DNA of 64,000 bases from Streptococcus iniae (GCF_030732225.1 NZ_CP132230.1:1917001-1981000); one strand, 5' to 3'. Numbered from the stretch's first letter, positions 56,252 through 64,000 are shown. Numbers and translations: made by a program. Notes: generated from the letters alone by a model not told the origin.

Positions 56252-57913
56252 TTAGTTTTCCTCCAAAATGAGAGCAGCAAAAGGCTCTAAAGTGATGTGT
56301 TTTTGAGTTAATGTAACTTTTGCTAAATTATGGAATAAAATGTTAGTAAGGGGTTTGTTAATCGTCGTTTTTCTTTCTTGATTACTGAAATTAACGATGA
56401 TAAGCAAGGACTTTCCCTTATACTGACGACGGTATTGAAAAATGGTGTCATCATCTGACTTTGGAAAAGAAATGTCTCCAAACGTTAAAAGCTCCGCCCA
56501 TTCCCCCTTAGAAAAAGCAATCATCTCTTTGTAAAAATTTAAAATAGATGACTTATCTTTTTCTTGGTATTCCACTGTTAACTGAGGATTATTCCCAGCC
56601 ATTGCTAACCAAGGGTCCTTATCAGAAAAACCGCCATACTTAGTCATATCCCACTGCATCGGTGTTCTAGAATGATCTCGGCTTCTTTTATTGATAACTG
56701 CCAAGGCTTCTTCTTGAGATAACCCTTCTTGCATCCCTCGGTGGTATTGATCAATTGAGGAAATGTCATCAAATGCTGCAATAGAACTTCTTTGTGCATT
56801 TACCATTCCTATTTCTTGACCTTGATAAATAAAAGAGCTTCCTCTTAAAAAGAAATATAAGATTGCCATAGCTTTAACAGCCTCAGGATTTTCAGCATCT
56901 TCCTTTAAATACTTGCTGCTTGCTCGTGGTTGGTCATGATTCTCAATAAAAGGTGCCCCCCAGCCTACTTTTTGAATGGCTAGTTGAGAGGCCTTTAAAT
57001 AATCATAAAGATCAGAAGGCTTCCAATCCACTGGTTTAAACCATTCACTGCCACTTGCAACATCAAGATCAGCATGTTTAAAGTCAAAAATCATTGAAAA
57101 ATAGCCATCTGGACCAATGAATTCTTCCAATTGATCATAAGGAACACCTGGTGCTTCAGCTACTGTAACAGCCTGATAAGGTTTGAAACATTTCTCATTT
57201 AATTCTTTCAGAAACACATCAATACCAGGTTGATTTCGGCTAACCTTTGTACATTTTGCCAGACCATCAACACCATCTGGCTCAATACTTTTAAAACTAA
57301 GGTCTTTTTTGATAAAGGTTATGGCATCAACTCTAAAACCTGCAATCCCAAGATCCAACCAACTATTAACCATTTTGTAGATATCTTGACGCATCTGAGG
57401 GTTTTCCCAATTTAAATCAGGTTGCTTCTTGTGAAAGGTATGATAGTAATAGGTATCTTCATTTGGTAATTTTTCCCAAACAGACCCTCCAAAGATGGAT
57501 CTCCAATTATTGGGAATTTCTTTAGATGACTTAAAAATATAATAATCGCGGTATTTACTTGTTGGGTCTGAAAGTGCTTCTTGAAACCATTCATGCTCAT
57601 CAGACGTGTGATTGATAACTAAATCCAGCAGAATCTTGATGTTTTTTTCCTTAGCCTGTAAAATTAATTCTTTTAGATCATCCATATCACCAAATTCATC
57701 TTGAATTGCAAGATAATCTGAAATATCATAACCATTATCAGCCATAGGAGACTTATAAATGGGGCAAATCCAAATACTAGTAATCCCTAGGTCTGCTAAA
57801 TAATCTAATCTATTGATAATCCCTTTTAAGTCACCAATGCCATCATGATTGGAATCCTGAAAACTTTTGGGGTAAATCTGATAAATAATTTCTGACTGCC
57901 ACCACTTTGTCAT
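56252..57913 (-). CDS. GH13 alpha-glucosidase / trehalose-6-phosphate hydrolase-type enzyme
   Basis: A 553-residue (beta/alpha)8 enzyme of family GH13 (oligo-1,6-glucosidase/TreC group). It has the catalytic nucleophile Asp196 in GFRVDAITF, acid/base Glu253 in VAEAPG and the stabilising Asp327 in ENHDQPRA. N-terminal WWQSEIIYQIYPKSFQDSN is typical. Pairing with a PTS permease suggests a phosphorylated disaccharide such as trehalose 6-phosphate. Relatives also act on isomaltose or sucrose isomers, and I cannot separate these. GGAGG precedes the ATG, and a cre site lies before it. Confidence 0.87.
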   Translation of the reverse strand: MTKWWQSEIIYQIYPKSFQDSNHDGIGDLKGIINRLDYLADLGITSIWICPIYKSPMADNGYDISDYLAIQDEFGDMDDLKELILQAKEKNIKILLDLVINHTSDEHEWFQEALSDPTSKYRDYYIFKSSKEIPNNWRSIFGGSVWEKLPNEDTYYYHTFHKKQPDLNWENPQMRQDIYKMVNSWLDLGIAGFRVDAITFIKKDLSFKSIEPDGVDGLAKCTKVSRNQPGIDVFLKELNEKCFKPYQAVTVAEAPGVPYDQLEEFIGPDGYFSMIFDFKHADLDVASGSEWFKPVDWKPSDLYDYLKASQLAIQKVGWGAPFIENHDQPRASSKYLKEDAENPEAVKAMAILYFFLRGSSFIYQGQEIGMVNAQRSSIAAFDDISSIDQYHRGMQEGLSQEEALAVINKRSRDHSRTPMQWDMTKYGGFSDKDPWLAMAGNNPQLTVEYQEKDKSSILNFYKEMIAFSKGEWAELLTFGDISFPKSDDDTIFQYRRQYKGKSLLIIVNFSNQERKTTINKPLTNILFHNLAKVTLTQKHITLEPFAALILEEN

Positions 57914-57925
57914 GCATTTTCCTCC

Positions 57926-57939
57926 TGTTTACGCTTACA
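57926..57939. promoter_or_regulatory. cre-like site before the glucosidase-PTS operon
   Basis: TGTTTACGCTTACA (minus strand TGTAAGCGTAAACA) matches 13 of 14 cre positions, between the -10 and the start codon. Confidence 0.68.
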
Positions 57940-57944
57940 AAACT

Positions 57945-57973
57945 ATCTTAACCTAGAAAAAACCTTTAGACAA
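57945..57973 (-). promoter_or_regulatory. Promoter of the glucosidase-PTS operon
   Basis: TTGTCT and TAAGAT with a 17-base spacer (minus strand). The -35 lies in the terminator stem of the upstream regulator gene. Confidence 0.6.
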
Positions 57974-57990
57974 GATAATCTAAAGGTTTT
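57956..57990 (-). terminator. Terminator after the RpiR pair
   Basis: Perfect 12-bp stem AAAACCTTTAGA / TCTAAAGGTTTT with an 8-base loop and T-run on the minus strand. Confidence 0.85.
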
Positions 57991-58010
57991 GGAAATCGGT
58001 TCTTTTTTGG

Positions 58011-58039
58011 AACGATTTTACTCTATTTGTAAAATCGTT
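58011..58039. promoter_or_regulatory. Inverted repeat, candidate RpiR operator
   Basis: AACGATTTTAC and GTAAAATCGTT form perfect 11-bp arms around a 7-base spacer, next to the regulator stop codon and 60 bases upstream of the operon -10. Function is inferred from position. Confidence 0.5.
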
Positions 58040-58753
58040 TCAAGTTAGTTGTAATTTTAAATAGAGTATTTCAATAGCAAGGCTATAAGGAGTGATATGC
58101 CCAGTTGGAATCAATTGTTTTTGAGAAAGATTAGGAATATAAAGATGCTCGTCAGACAGAATATGTGTCTCTTTAAAATCACTGATTAAAACAAGAAAAA
58201 TGGATGCCATCCACTGTGGCGATTGCAACTCTAATGGAAAATCCTCCGGGGAGTCCAACTGAAAAACCCATAAAATCTGATGATCTAAACCTTGCTTATG
58301 ACTTAACAAGGCCTGATAACTGGGTAAAATGATCACTGTCTTTCCCAATGGAAAAAAAATCCGTTGAAAATCCTTTGCAAGTCGCAGCTCTAAATCTGTC
58401 CTTGCTAGCAGATAAATACGATCTGCCCTTCGAAGGGTTTTTAGGATTTTTTCTGTGTCAAAACGTGCAATGTAGTCAACCACCTGATGATAGAGTTCCT
58501 GAAAATCACGGCGAACAATAAGAGTTGCCTCTTGTTTAGCATATTTAAGCACGGCTTTTAACTCAGAAAAGCCAGTTAAGCCTAATTTTTTACACAATCG
58601 AAACACACTTGTCGTTGACACATGACAGCTATCTGCTATTTCTTGAATGTTGTAGGAATAGGCGCTTTTATCTTCATTTAAAAAATGGAAAATCAACCAT
58701 TCTGTTTCTGATAATTGCGCTTTTGAGCTTTCTACAAGTTCTTGTAAGTTCAT
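58040..58753 (-). CDS. RpiR-family regulator with a degenerate SIS domain
   Basis: About 237 residues. The N-terminal HTH is clear (DSCHVSTTSVFRLCKKLGLTGFSEL). The C-terminal region is weakly SIS-like: the sugar-phosphate loop (normally GxGxS) reads LLARTDLEL, and the usual SxSGxT serine motif is missing (VFQLDSPEDF). It may have lost effector binding. The chosen ATG gives MNLQELVESS and overlaps the stop of the upstream RpiR gene (ATGA), so the two are coupled. It faces the PTS operon, which it probably regulates. Confidence 0.8.
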   Translation of the reverse strand: MNLQELVESSKAQLSETEWLIFHFLNEDKSAYSYNIQEIADSCHVSTTSVFRLCKKLGLTGFSELKAVLKYAKQEATLIVRRDFQELYHQVVDYIARFDTEKILKTLRRADRIYLLARTDLELRLAKDFQRIFFPLGKTVIILPSYQALLSHKQGLDHQILWVFQLDSPEDFPLELQSPQWMASIFLVLISDFKETHILSDEHLYIPNLSQKQLIPTGHITPYSLAIEILYLKLQLT

Positions 58754-59505
58754 TTTTTTTGCTCCATTGCCAAACAATAATCGTAGAACAACTGATCTAT
58801 GATAAAGTAGAAAGTTGTCGAAATTTCATAAGTTCTCTTGGTTGGCGTTCTAATAGATTCCGTCGGAACATAAAGTTGGTAGTCAGCTAATTTTGCCATG
58901 CTATTATTGCTAGACTGGGTCATTACCATGGTTTTGGCAGAATGATACTGCAAGTCCTTTAGAATATTAATCGCCTCTTTAGACTCTCCCTTATAAGATA
59001 AGAGTAGCACTAAATCCTGAGAGGTAACATTTACCTTGATGTAATCATATTCTCCTTGATCAAAGAAAACAATAACTTCTTTACCAACCGAAGTAAACAA
59101 ATGCCGCAAGGATTCAACTTCCATTTTTTGGGCATTGCCGGTTCCATAGACATAAAGTCTATTGGTTGTTGTTAAGAGTTTGACCAATTGATGCAAATCT
59201 TGTTTTTCAAAAATTTGATCAATGTACCTGTGATACCTGCTAAGAACACGGCTAAAATCTGTCTGATTGACAGGTGCTTTAGACTCTTTTTGAGCTAAAA
59301 GAAACTTTAATTCTGCAAAACTATCTATTTCTAATTTCTTTAGCAAACGAGAAATGCTCGAGCGCGAGACAAAACAAGCATCGGCTAAGTCTTGGCTTGT
59401 CATTTCTGCTAGTTCTTGCTGATGCTTTTCCAAATAAGTAATAATGGCTAAATCTTGTTCGGTTAACTTCTTATAACAGTTATCTGTTCGTTTGACCCAA
59501 TCCAT
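58750..59505 (-). CDS. RpiR-family transcriptional regulator
   Basis: A 251-residue RpiR protein with an N-terminal HTH (ADACFVSRSSISRLLKKLEIDSFAEL) and a full SIS domain: VYGTGNAQKMEVES near residue 135 and LLSYKGESKEAINI near 180. It is the first gene of a tandem regulator pair upstream of the alpha-glucoside PTS genes. It lies 10 bases after the DUF454 gene, so a longer transcript is possible. Confidence 0.85.
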   Translation of the reverse strand: MDWVKRTDNCYKKLTEQDLAIITYLEKHQQELAEMTSQDLADACFVSRSSISRLLKKLEIDSFAELKFLLAQKESKAPVNQTDFSRVLSRYHRYIDQIFEKQDLHQLVKLLTTTNRLYVYGTGNAQKMEVESLRHLFTSVGKEVIVFFDQGEYDYIKVNVTSQDLVLLLSYKGESKEAINILKDLQYHSAKTMVMTQSSNNSMAKLADYQLYVPTESIRTPTKRTYEISTTFYFIIDQLFYDYCLAMEQKK

Positions 59506-59515
59506 TCAAAAACTC

Positions 59516-59875
59516 CTATTGTTCAGGCACAAAAAGTATTAATACGGCAGTCATGACACAAGTCATAACAAATAAGACTATTTTAAGCATTATGATGGGA
59601 CTTAATGTGATTGAAATCGCCATTAACACATAGACTTGAATTAAAATATGTCGCTTACGTTTGCGTGACATGACTCTTGTTTCAGGATAATCACCAACGT
59701 AAAGCTCATATAATCGACTGTTTTTAAGCCAGTTGGTAAATCTATCTGAACTTCTAGAAAAGCAAAAAGCTGCTAGTAATAAAAACGGGGTTGTTGGTAA
59801 AACAGGTAAAAGAATCCCAATAATCCCTAAAATAAAGCTTACCAAACCAAGGGCAAGATAGATTATTTTTTTCAT
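59516..59875 (-). CDS. DUF454 (YbaN-family) membrane protein
   Basis: A 119-residue protein with helices in KKIIYLALGLVSFILGIIGILLPVLPTTPFLLLAAFCFSR-type order (split here as LALGLVSFILGIIGILLP and TPFLLLAAFCF) and a C-terminal pair (VYVLMAISITLSP, IVLFVMTCVMTAVLIL). RSSDRFTNWL is the family loop. Start chosen at the ATG after AAAGGAGT; the longer frame adds 42 residues over the intergenic region. Function unknown; members are often near redox or haem genes. Confidence 0.82.
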   Translation of the reverse strand: MKKIIYLALGLVSFILGIIGILLPVLPTTPFLLLAAFCFSRSSDRFTNWLKNSRLYELYVGDYPETRVMSRKRKRHILIQVYVLMAISITLSPIIMLKIVLFVMTCVMTAVLILFVPEQ

Positions 59876-59949
59876 AATACTCCTTTGATTACTTGTTATT
59901 ATAACAAAAAAATGCTGTATCTGCTTTCTAGTACTGCTTGACGCATTTC

Positions 59950-59967
59950 TCGTGAATAAATTCACAG
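59950..59967. promoter_or_regulatory. Rex-like operator upstream of the flavin reductase genes
   Basis: TCGTGAATAAATTCACAG differs from the Rex pattern TTGTGAA-N4-TTCACAA by one base in each arm. Rex senses NADH/NAD+, which suits the NAD(P)H-flavin genes and formate channel downstream. Confidence 0.55.
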
Positions 59968-59983
59968 TTTTCCCTATTTTTCC

Positions 59984-60012
59984 TTGCATTCTAATGGTCA
60001 AAGCGTTATGAT
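59984..60012 (+). promoter_or_regulatory. Promoter of the flavin reductase genes
   Basis: TTGCAT and TATGAT with a 17-base spacer, about 50 bases before the first start codon. Confidence 0.72.
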
Positions 60013-60063
60013 ATGTTTATAAGATTAAATTATCTTGAACTTTCAGAAAAAAGAGGAAACAAT

Positions 60064-60666
60064 ATGAAACTTATTGGACTTGTGGGAACCAATTCAAACC
60101 GTTCTACCAACCGTCAACTTCTTCAGTACATGGAGAAACATTTCTCTGATAAAGCAAGTATTGAACTTATCGAAATCAAAGATATTCCTATGTTTAATAA
60201 GCCTGCTGATAAAAAAATCCCAGACATTGTTTTGGAAATTGCAGGTAAAATCGATGACGCTGATGGTCTCATCATTGGAACTCCGGAATACGACCATTCC
60301 ATTCCGGCAGTACTAATGAATGCCTTAGCTTGGCTATCTTATGGTGTTTTCCCACTCTTTAATAAACCTGTCATGATTACAGGTGCTTCTTATGGGGCTC
60401 TTGGCTCATCGCGTGCACAACTACAACTGCGCCAAATCCTTAATGCTCCTGAGTTAAAAGCAAGTGTTCTACCTGATGAATTTTTACTTTCTCATTCTCT
60501 TCAAGCCTTTGACAGCGAAGGAAACCTCATTGATCTTGAGACTATTCAAAAATTAGACGCTATTTTTGATGATTTCCGAATCTTCGTTAAGATCACTGAA
60601 AAATTATCACACGCACAAGCACTTCTTAAAAAGGAAGCTGAAAACTTTGACTGGGAAAGCCTCTAG
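60064..60666 (+). CDS. NADPH-dependent FMN reductase-family flavoprotein
   Basis: A 200-residue flavodoxin-like flavoprotein (FMN_red family). The FMN phosphate loop is GTNSNRSTNRQLLQ near the N-terminus. Also IIGTPEYDHSIPAVLMNALAW and PVMITGASYGALGSSRAQ. I start at MKLIGLVGTNS because GAGGAAAC precedes it. It shares its fold and motif order with the N-terminal part of the next protein, so the pair arose by duplication. It sits behind a Rex-like operator and upstream of a formate/nitrite channel. Confidence 0.88.
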   Translation: MKLIGLVGTNSNRSTNRQLLQYMEKHFSDKASIELIEIKDIPMFNKPADKKIPDIVLEIAGKIDDADGLIIGTPEYDHSIPAVLMNALAWLSYGVFPLFNKPVMITGASYGALGSSRAQLQLRQILNAPELKASVLPDEFLLSHSLQAFDSEGNLIDLETIQKLDAIFDDFRIFVKITEKLSHAQALLKKEAENFDWESL

Positions 60667-60684
60667 GCCAGAAAGGAAGAACCT

Positions 60685-61911
60685 ATGAAACTTGTTGGAA
60701 TCGTCGGCTCAAATGCTGAACAATCATATAATCGTACCCTACTTGAATTTATTAGACGTCAGTTTAAGCTGAAATTTGAATTGGAACTGTTAGAAATTAA
60801 AGATGTTCCTATGTTCAATCAAGATAAAGACCAGTCAAACTGTTTTGCCATTCAATACCTCTATAACAAAATTACTCGTGCAGACGGTGTTATTATTGCT
60901 ACACCTGAACATAACCATACCATCACTCCGGCATTAAAAAACACATTAGAGTGGCTATCTTACAACCTTCACCCCTTAGAAAACAAACCTGTTATGATTG
61001 TTGGAGCATCCTATTATGATCAGGGAACATCTAGAGCTCAAGTCCATTTACGTAAAATTTTAGAAGCTCCAGGAGTCAATGCCTACACACTTCCAGGAAA
61101 TGAATTTTTACTTGGTAAAGCTAAAGAAGCCTTTGACGACAACGGTAATATTATCAACGAAGGTACTGTAACATTTTTAGAATCTTGCCTAGATAATTTC
61201 ATTAAATACGTAGGAGTTGTATCATCCTTGAAAAAACCAAAACCTATTCTACCTGAAGACCTAGATGCTGGTAAACCAATTGCAACAAGCATCACTGAAG
61301 TTGATCCTGATGATCCCGACTGGTTGGAAAAAGCATCACAGCTTGTTAATGCTGTCGAAGGAGATACTTATGTTAAGTTGGATCAAGGATTATTAACAGT
61401 TAATCAAATCAACATGTTCTTAAACGCAATGCCATTTGAATTAACCTATGCTGATGACAATAATCAATTCCTCTATTATAATAATGCCCATCAAGATCCA
61501 GAAACCATGTTTGCTAAGCGTGTCCCATCTCAAGTTGGTAATCGTATGTCAACTGTACACGGCTCCCTCCCACCAGCACGTATGAAAAACGTTGAGTGGG
61601 TAATCGGTACTCTTCGTAATGGTAATCAGGAATATGTTCGCACTATTGTTCCTGGCTCCCCAGCTGAAGTTATCAATACACACAATTATCAAGCCATGTA
61701 TTATCCTGACGGCTCTTATGCAGGTATCAATGAAATTGTCTTTAACTTTAAGCCTTGGTTGGACTGGTACCTTAAAGAAACAGGTCAGCATTTAGCCGGC
61801 GGAAAAGCTGCAGCTATGCCCCATGCTGTCGATGCAACTTCAGGTGCTTCTGATGCCACATCTGCTCATGGAGCTGATGTGGATGCGACTTCTGGCGCTT
61901 CTGAGCATTAA
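60685..61911 (+). CDS. FMN reductase-PAS fusion with C-terminal flavinylation-like motifs
   Basis: A 408-residue protein. Residues 1-185 form an FMN reductase domain (VGSNAEQSYNRTL, IIATPEHNHTITPALKNTLEW, MIVGASYYDQGTSRAQ). After a linker, residues about 235-370 form a PAS domain (NAMPFELTYADDNNQFLYYN, RVPSQVGNRMSTVHG, WVIGTLRNG). The tail carries two copies of DATSGAS (residues about 383-389 and 400-406) plus a degenerate DATSAHG between them. DATSGAS fits the Dxx[S/T]GA[S/T] pattern at which ApbE attaches FMN. It follows the smaller reductase by 18 bases. Electron transfer to an unknown acceptor is a reasonable guess. Confidence 0.83.
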   Translation: MKLVGIVGSNAEQSYNRTLLEFIRRQFKLKFELELLEIKDVPMFNQDKDQSNCFAIQYLYNKITRADGVIIATPEHNHTITPALKNTLEWLSYNLHPLENKPVMIVGASYYDQGTSRAQVHLRKILEAPGVNAYTLPGNEFLLGKAKEAFDDNGNIINEGTVTFLESCLDNFIKYVGVVSSLKKPKPILPEDLDAGKPIATSITEVDPDDPDWLEKASQLVNAVEGDTYVKLDQGLLTVNQINMFLNAMPFELTYADDNNQFLYYNNAHQDPETMFAKRVPSQVGNRMSTVHGSLPPARMKNVEWVIGTLRNGNQEYVRTIVPGSPAEVINTHNYQAMYYPDGSYAGINEIVFNFKPWLDWYLKETGQHLAGGKAAAMPHAVDATSGASDATSAHGADVDATSGASEH

Positions 61912-61929
61912 GCCAAAAAACTCTTGTCT

Positions 61930-61967
61930 TCAGACGGGGATTTGCCATTCCCGTCTTTTCTATTTTT
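61930..61967 (+). terminator. Terminator between the flavin reductase fusion and the FNT gene
   Basis: AGACGGG / CCCGTCT stem with an 11-base loop and a T-rich tail. Confidence 0.75.
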
Positions 61968-61985
61968 ACATGTAATGAGGTTTTT

Positions 61986-62777
61986 ATGTCTGTATTTCAA
62001 GAAAAAATCGAGGCTGCCTGTGCTAAAAAGGTCGCTCTCTATGATGAAAGTCTTGCAAGATATGCTTTACGCTCTATCTTTGCTGGAGCTTTTCTGACCA
62101 TGTCAACAGCTGTTGGTATCTTAGCTGCGGACCTTATTAGTACCCAATTCCCATCTTTAGCCCGTTTCTTCTTTACCTTTTTATTTGCGATTGGATTGAT
62201 TTACGTTTTAATCTTCAACGGTGAATTGGCCACATCAAATATGATGTACTTGACTACTGGTGCTTATTATAAAAAACTTAAATGGTCAAAAGTAAGTCTA
62301 ATGCTCTTATACTGTACATTCTTTAATTTGGTTGGAGCTATTATTTTAGCATGGCTTTTTAACCAATCCTTTACTTATGGACAGCTAACAGATAAAAGTT
62401 TTGTGATCAATGCTGTTCAACTCAAACTTGGAAAAACAGATTGGATGAACTTCATTGAGGGTATTACAGCAAATATGTTTGTCAATATGGCTATCTTAGG
62501 CTATATGCTCTTAAAAAGCGAAGGAGCCAAGTTTTTCATTGCCTTGTCTGCAATCTTTATGTTTGTTTTCTTGATTAATGAACATTTAATTGCAAATTTT
62601 GCTTCATTTATGTTAGCAGGTTTCAGTCCAGTAGAAGGCATTAAAGGCTTTACTTTAGTCAACATCCTACGACAATGGACAGTTGTTTTCTTTGGTAACT
62701 GGCTAGGTGGTGGACTTTTCATTGGTATTGCTTACGCCTGGCTAAATCAAACCAAAACAAATCATCAAGAAAGTTAA
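61986..62777 (+). CDS. Formate/nitrite transporter (FNT) family channel
   Basis: A 263-residue pentameric channel of the FNT family, moving formate or nitrite across the membrane. Six helices are visible, with conserved FNGELATSNMMYLTTGAYY near residue 80, FNLVGAIILAWLFNQS, WMNFIEGITANMFVNMAIL, NEHLIANFASFMLAG with the pore histidine segment, and NWLGGGLFIGIAYAWL. A terminator precedes it, and no separate promoter is obvious. Streptococci form formate via pyruvate formate-lyase, so formate export is likely. Confidence 0.9.
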   Translation: MSVFQEKIEAACAKKVALYDESLARYALRSIFAGAFLTMSTAVGILAADLISTQFPSLARFFFTFLFAIGLIYVLIFNGELATSNMMYLTTGAYYKKLKWSKVSLMLLYCTFFNLVGAIILAWLFNQSFTYGQLTDKSFVINAVQLKLGKTDWMNFIEGITANMFVNMAILGYMLLKSEGAKFFIALSAIFMFVFLINEHLIANFASFMLAGFSPVEGIKGFTLVNILRQWTVVFFGNWLGGGLFIGIAYAWLNQTKTNHQES

Positions 62778-63026
62778 TCAAAAATATTGAAAACTTTCTC
62801 CGTCAGAAAAAGTCAGAGATTCGCTATTAATGTGCGGCTCTGATTTTAATTTCCTGTAATTCTTATATCAATTTCCACTCGGCTTTCCCTGAAGGTTACA
62901 ACAATTGTCTGTCTGTCTTTTCACTTCAACTGTCGGTCGTTTTCTCTGATTCACATAGAGACCTTTCTAATAATTGTTGCAACTAATAAATTATTAAAAA
63001 ACCAAGACATGTAATCGCTTTCGTTA

Positions 63027-63032
63027 TATAAT
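63027..63032 (+). promoter_or_regulatory. -10 element of the EcsC-family gene
   Basis: TATAAT with only a weak -35 (AAGACA, 17 bases upstream), followed by an AAAGGA ribosome site. The 277-base gap before the gene holds a weak hairpin (TCAGAG / CTCTGA) after the FNT stop and nothing else I recognise. Confidence 0.5.
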
Positions 63033-63054
63033 AAAAATAAAAAGGAATGAGTTT

Positions 63055-63855
63055 ATGTCAAATCTTCAAGAACAATCTTATGATTTTTTTATTAGTACTG
63101 TTAATGCAGCGAGTAAATTACCCTTTGTTAAGGTAAATAGGGATGAGTTTTTAAAAAAACAATTTAAAAATGACCCTCATTTAGATGATATTTTACGATA
63201 TGGACCCCAAGTTGTATTTACAGCAGATTCTTTACTTAAGATGGCTGATAAAATATCATCTGATATGACAAAGCAAACCTCTAGTCTTTCTTTTATGGCT
63301 GGTTTACCATCTAATCCCCTAACTGCCCCAGTGTCAGCAGGTGCAGATATTGTTCAATTTTTCGGTTATGCTTTAAATATGTCACAAAAAATAGCCTATC
63401 TTTTCGGAGAAGACGATTTATTCAATGGTGATACAAATCATCTGCCAGAAGAAGTTAAAATAAAAATTGTTTCTTATTTGGGAGTAATGTTTGGTGCAAG
63501 TGGTGCTAGCACTTTATTAATTAATTTTTCAAAAACTATGGGGGAAAATGTTGGTAAGAAAGTCGCTCAAAAAGCTTTAACTAAAACAACCTGGTATCCT
63601 CTTGTAAAAAAAATAGCTACTACTATTGGAGCTAAATTTACAAAAAAAACTGTACAAAATGTTTTAACAAAATCAGTACCAATTATTGGTGGTGCAATTT
63701 CTGGAGGAATGACTTATCTGACATTTAAACCGATGGGGAATCGCTTGGCAAAAACTTTATACCAAAATCTAAATGGTGAATTTGAAAACCATGATATGGT
63801 CTATAATGAAAGTTATATTAATAAAATTATTGAAAATGATTGTGATTTGATCTGA
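63055..63855 (+). CDS. EcsC-family protein
   Basis: A 266-residue protein resembling the EcsC family (PF12787): AGLPSNPLTAPVSAGADIVQFFGYALNMSQKIAYLFGE-type opening (seen here as SNPLTAPVSAGADIVQ and MSQKIAYLFG), a middle YLGVMFGASGAS, and a C-terminal PIIGGAISGGMTYLTFKPMGNRL. Hydrophobic glycine-rich stretches suggest membrane association. B. subtilis EcsC belongs to an ABC operon of unclear role; here the gene stands alone with its own promoter. No biochemical function can be assigned. Confidence 0.68.
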   Translation: MSNLQEQSYDFFISTVNAASKLPFVKVNRDEFLKKQFKNDPHLDDILRYGPQVVFTADSLLKMADKISSDMTKQTSSLSFMAGLPSNPLTAPVSAGADIVQFFGYALNMSQKIAYLFGEDDLFNGDTNHLPEEVKIKIVSYLGVMFGASGASTLLINFSKTMGENVGKKVAQKALTKTTWYPLVKKIATTIGAKFTKKTVQNVLTKSVPIIGGAISGGMTYLTFKPMGNRLAKTLYQNLNGEFENHDMVYNESYINKIIENDCDLI

Positions 63856-63929
63856 AACCTTAAATTTAAAAATACTAAGTCAACTCAAAGTAGATAACAT
63901 AGAATGTTATTATCAAAAATATTGAGAAA

Positions 63930-64000
63930 TTAAACGACACCCCAATCGTTAGAGTTTTGCTATGTCCCCCTTTCACTGGATTAGTCCAGTAAAAAGGGGA
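63930..64000. repeat. IS-end-like sequence and hairpin at the window edge
   Basis: GACACCCCAATCGTTAGA resembles the left end of the IS3-family element at 14523 (14 of 18 bases with TGCACCCCAAAAGTTAGA). It is followed by a hairpin with arms CACTGGA / TCCAGT inside CCCC...GGGG. It may be the start of, or a remnant from, another IS element cut by the window. Confidence 0.35.

Noticed and set aside
63055-63855. Bacteriocin or toxin gene
   Set aside because: Glycine-rich hydrophobic stretches suggested it, but the overall motif order fits the EcsC family, and no leader or immunity gene is present.

Overview
The window is AT-rich Firmicute chromosome and almost certainly a pyogenic-group Streptococcus (S. 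pyogenes, S. dysgalactiae, S. canis, S. uberis, S. porcinus and relatives). The markers are a streptokinase-type plasminogen activator, a fas locus (LytTR response regulator, HPK10-type kinases and a fasX-like small RNA), a sialic-acid (nan) cluster beside rpmH, and the core order purR-yhaM-rmuC-thiN-rpe-rsgA...ksgA-rnmV-tatD. The species cannot be settled from the sequence alone.

Layout. 1-5.1 kb: core genes, all on the minus strand, starting with a truncated purR. 5.4-11.2 kb: an insertion between rsgA and ksgA holding a YfcC-type transporter, carbamate kinase and ornithine carbamoyltransferase (no arginine deiminase), plus a divergent GlnK/GlnL-like two-component system. 11.3-13.5 kb: ksgA, rnmV, tatD. 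13.7-31.7 kb: sialic-acid region, with an RpiR regulator, an IS3-family element, the streptokinase-like gene, and two nan operons. Each operon has its own NanE and sugar ABC transporter. One ends in yhcH, the neuraminate lyase and a ROK kinase; the other ends in yesL and a secreted sialidase. Both are driven by look-alike promoters that share a cre site and a palindrome. 31.7-34.75 kb: rpmH, then an IS981-like element nested inside an IS30-family element. 34.75-37.4 kb: a LytTR/DUF3021 pair and an ABC transporter, sharing 21-bp-phased direct repeats. 37.5-42.3 kb: jag, yidC, rnpA, argH, argG. 42.4-48.9 kb: the fas locus, with fasX, fasA and four kinase genes. 49-49.7 kb: an IS200-type element. 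49.7-54.7 kb: gltX, an AIM24-family gene, can, radA, dut. 54.8-59.5 kb: a PTS permease and GH13 glucosidase under two RpiR regulators. 59.5-62.8 kb: a DUF454 protein, two flavin reductases (one carrying a PAS domain and two flavinylation-like motifs) and a formate/nitrite channel behind a Rex-like operator. 63-63.9 kb: an EcsC-family protein. An IS-end-like sequence closes the window.

How it fits together. Sialidase releases sialic acid. The two ABC systems import it, and lyase, kinase and NanE feed it into amino-sugar metabolism under RpiR and CcpA control. In S. pyogenes FasX controls streptokinase mRNA, and both partners lie in this window. The most unusual observation is that the four Fas kinases look like two pairs of complementary half-kinases. 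In each pair one member keeps the phospho-acceptor histidine but has a damaged ATP-binding domain, and the other has an intact ATP-binding domain but no histidine.
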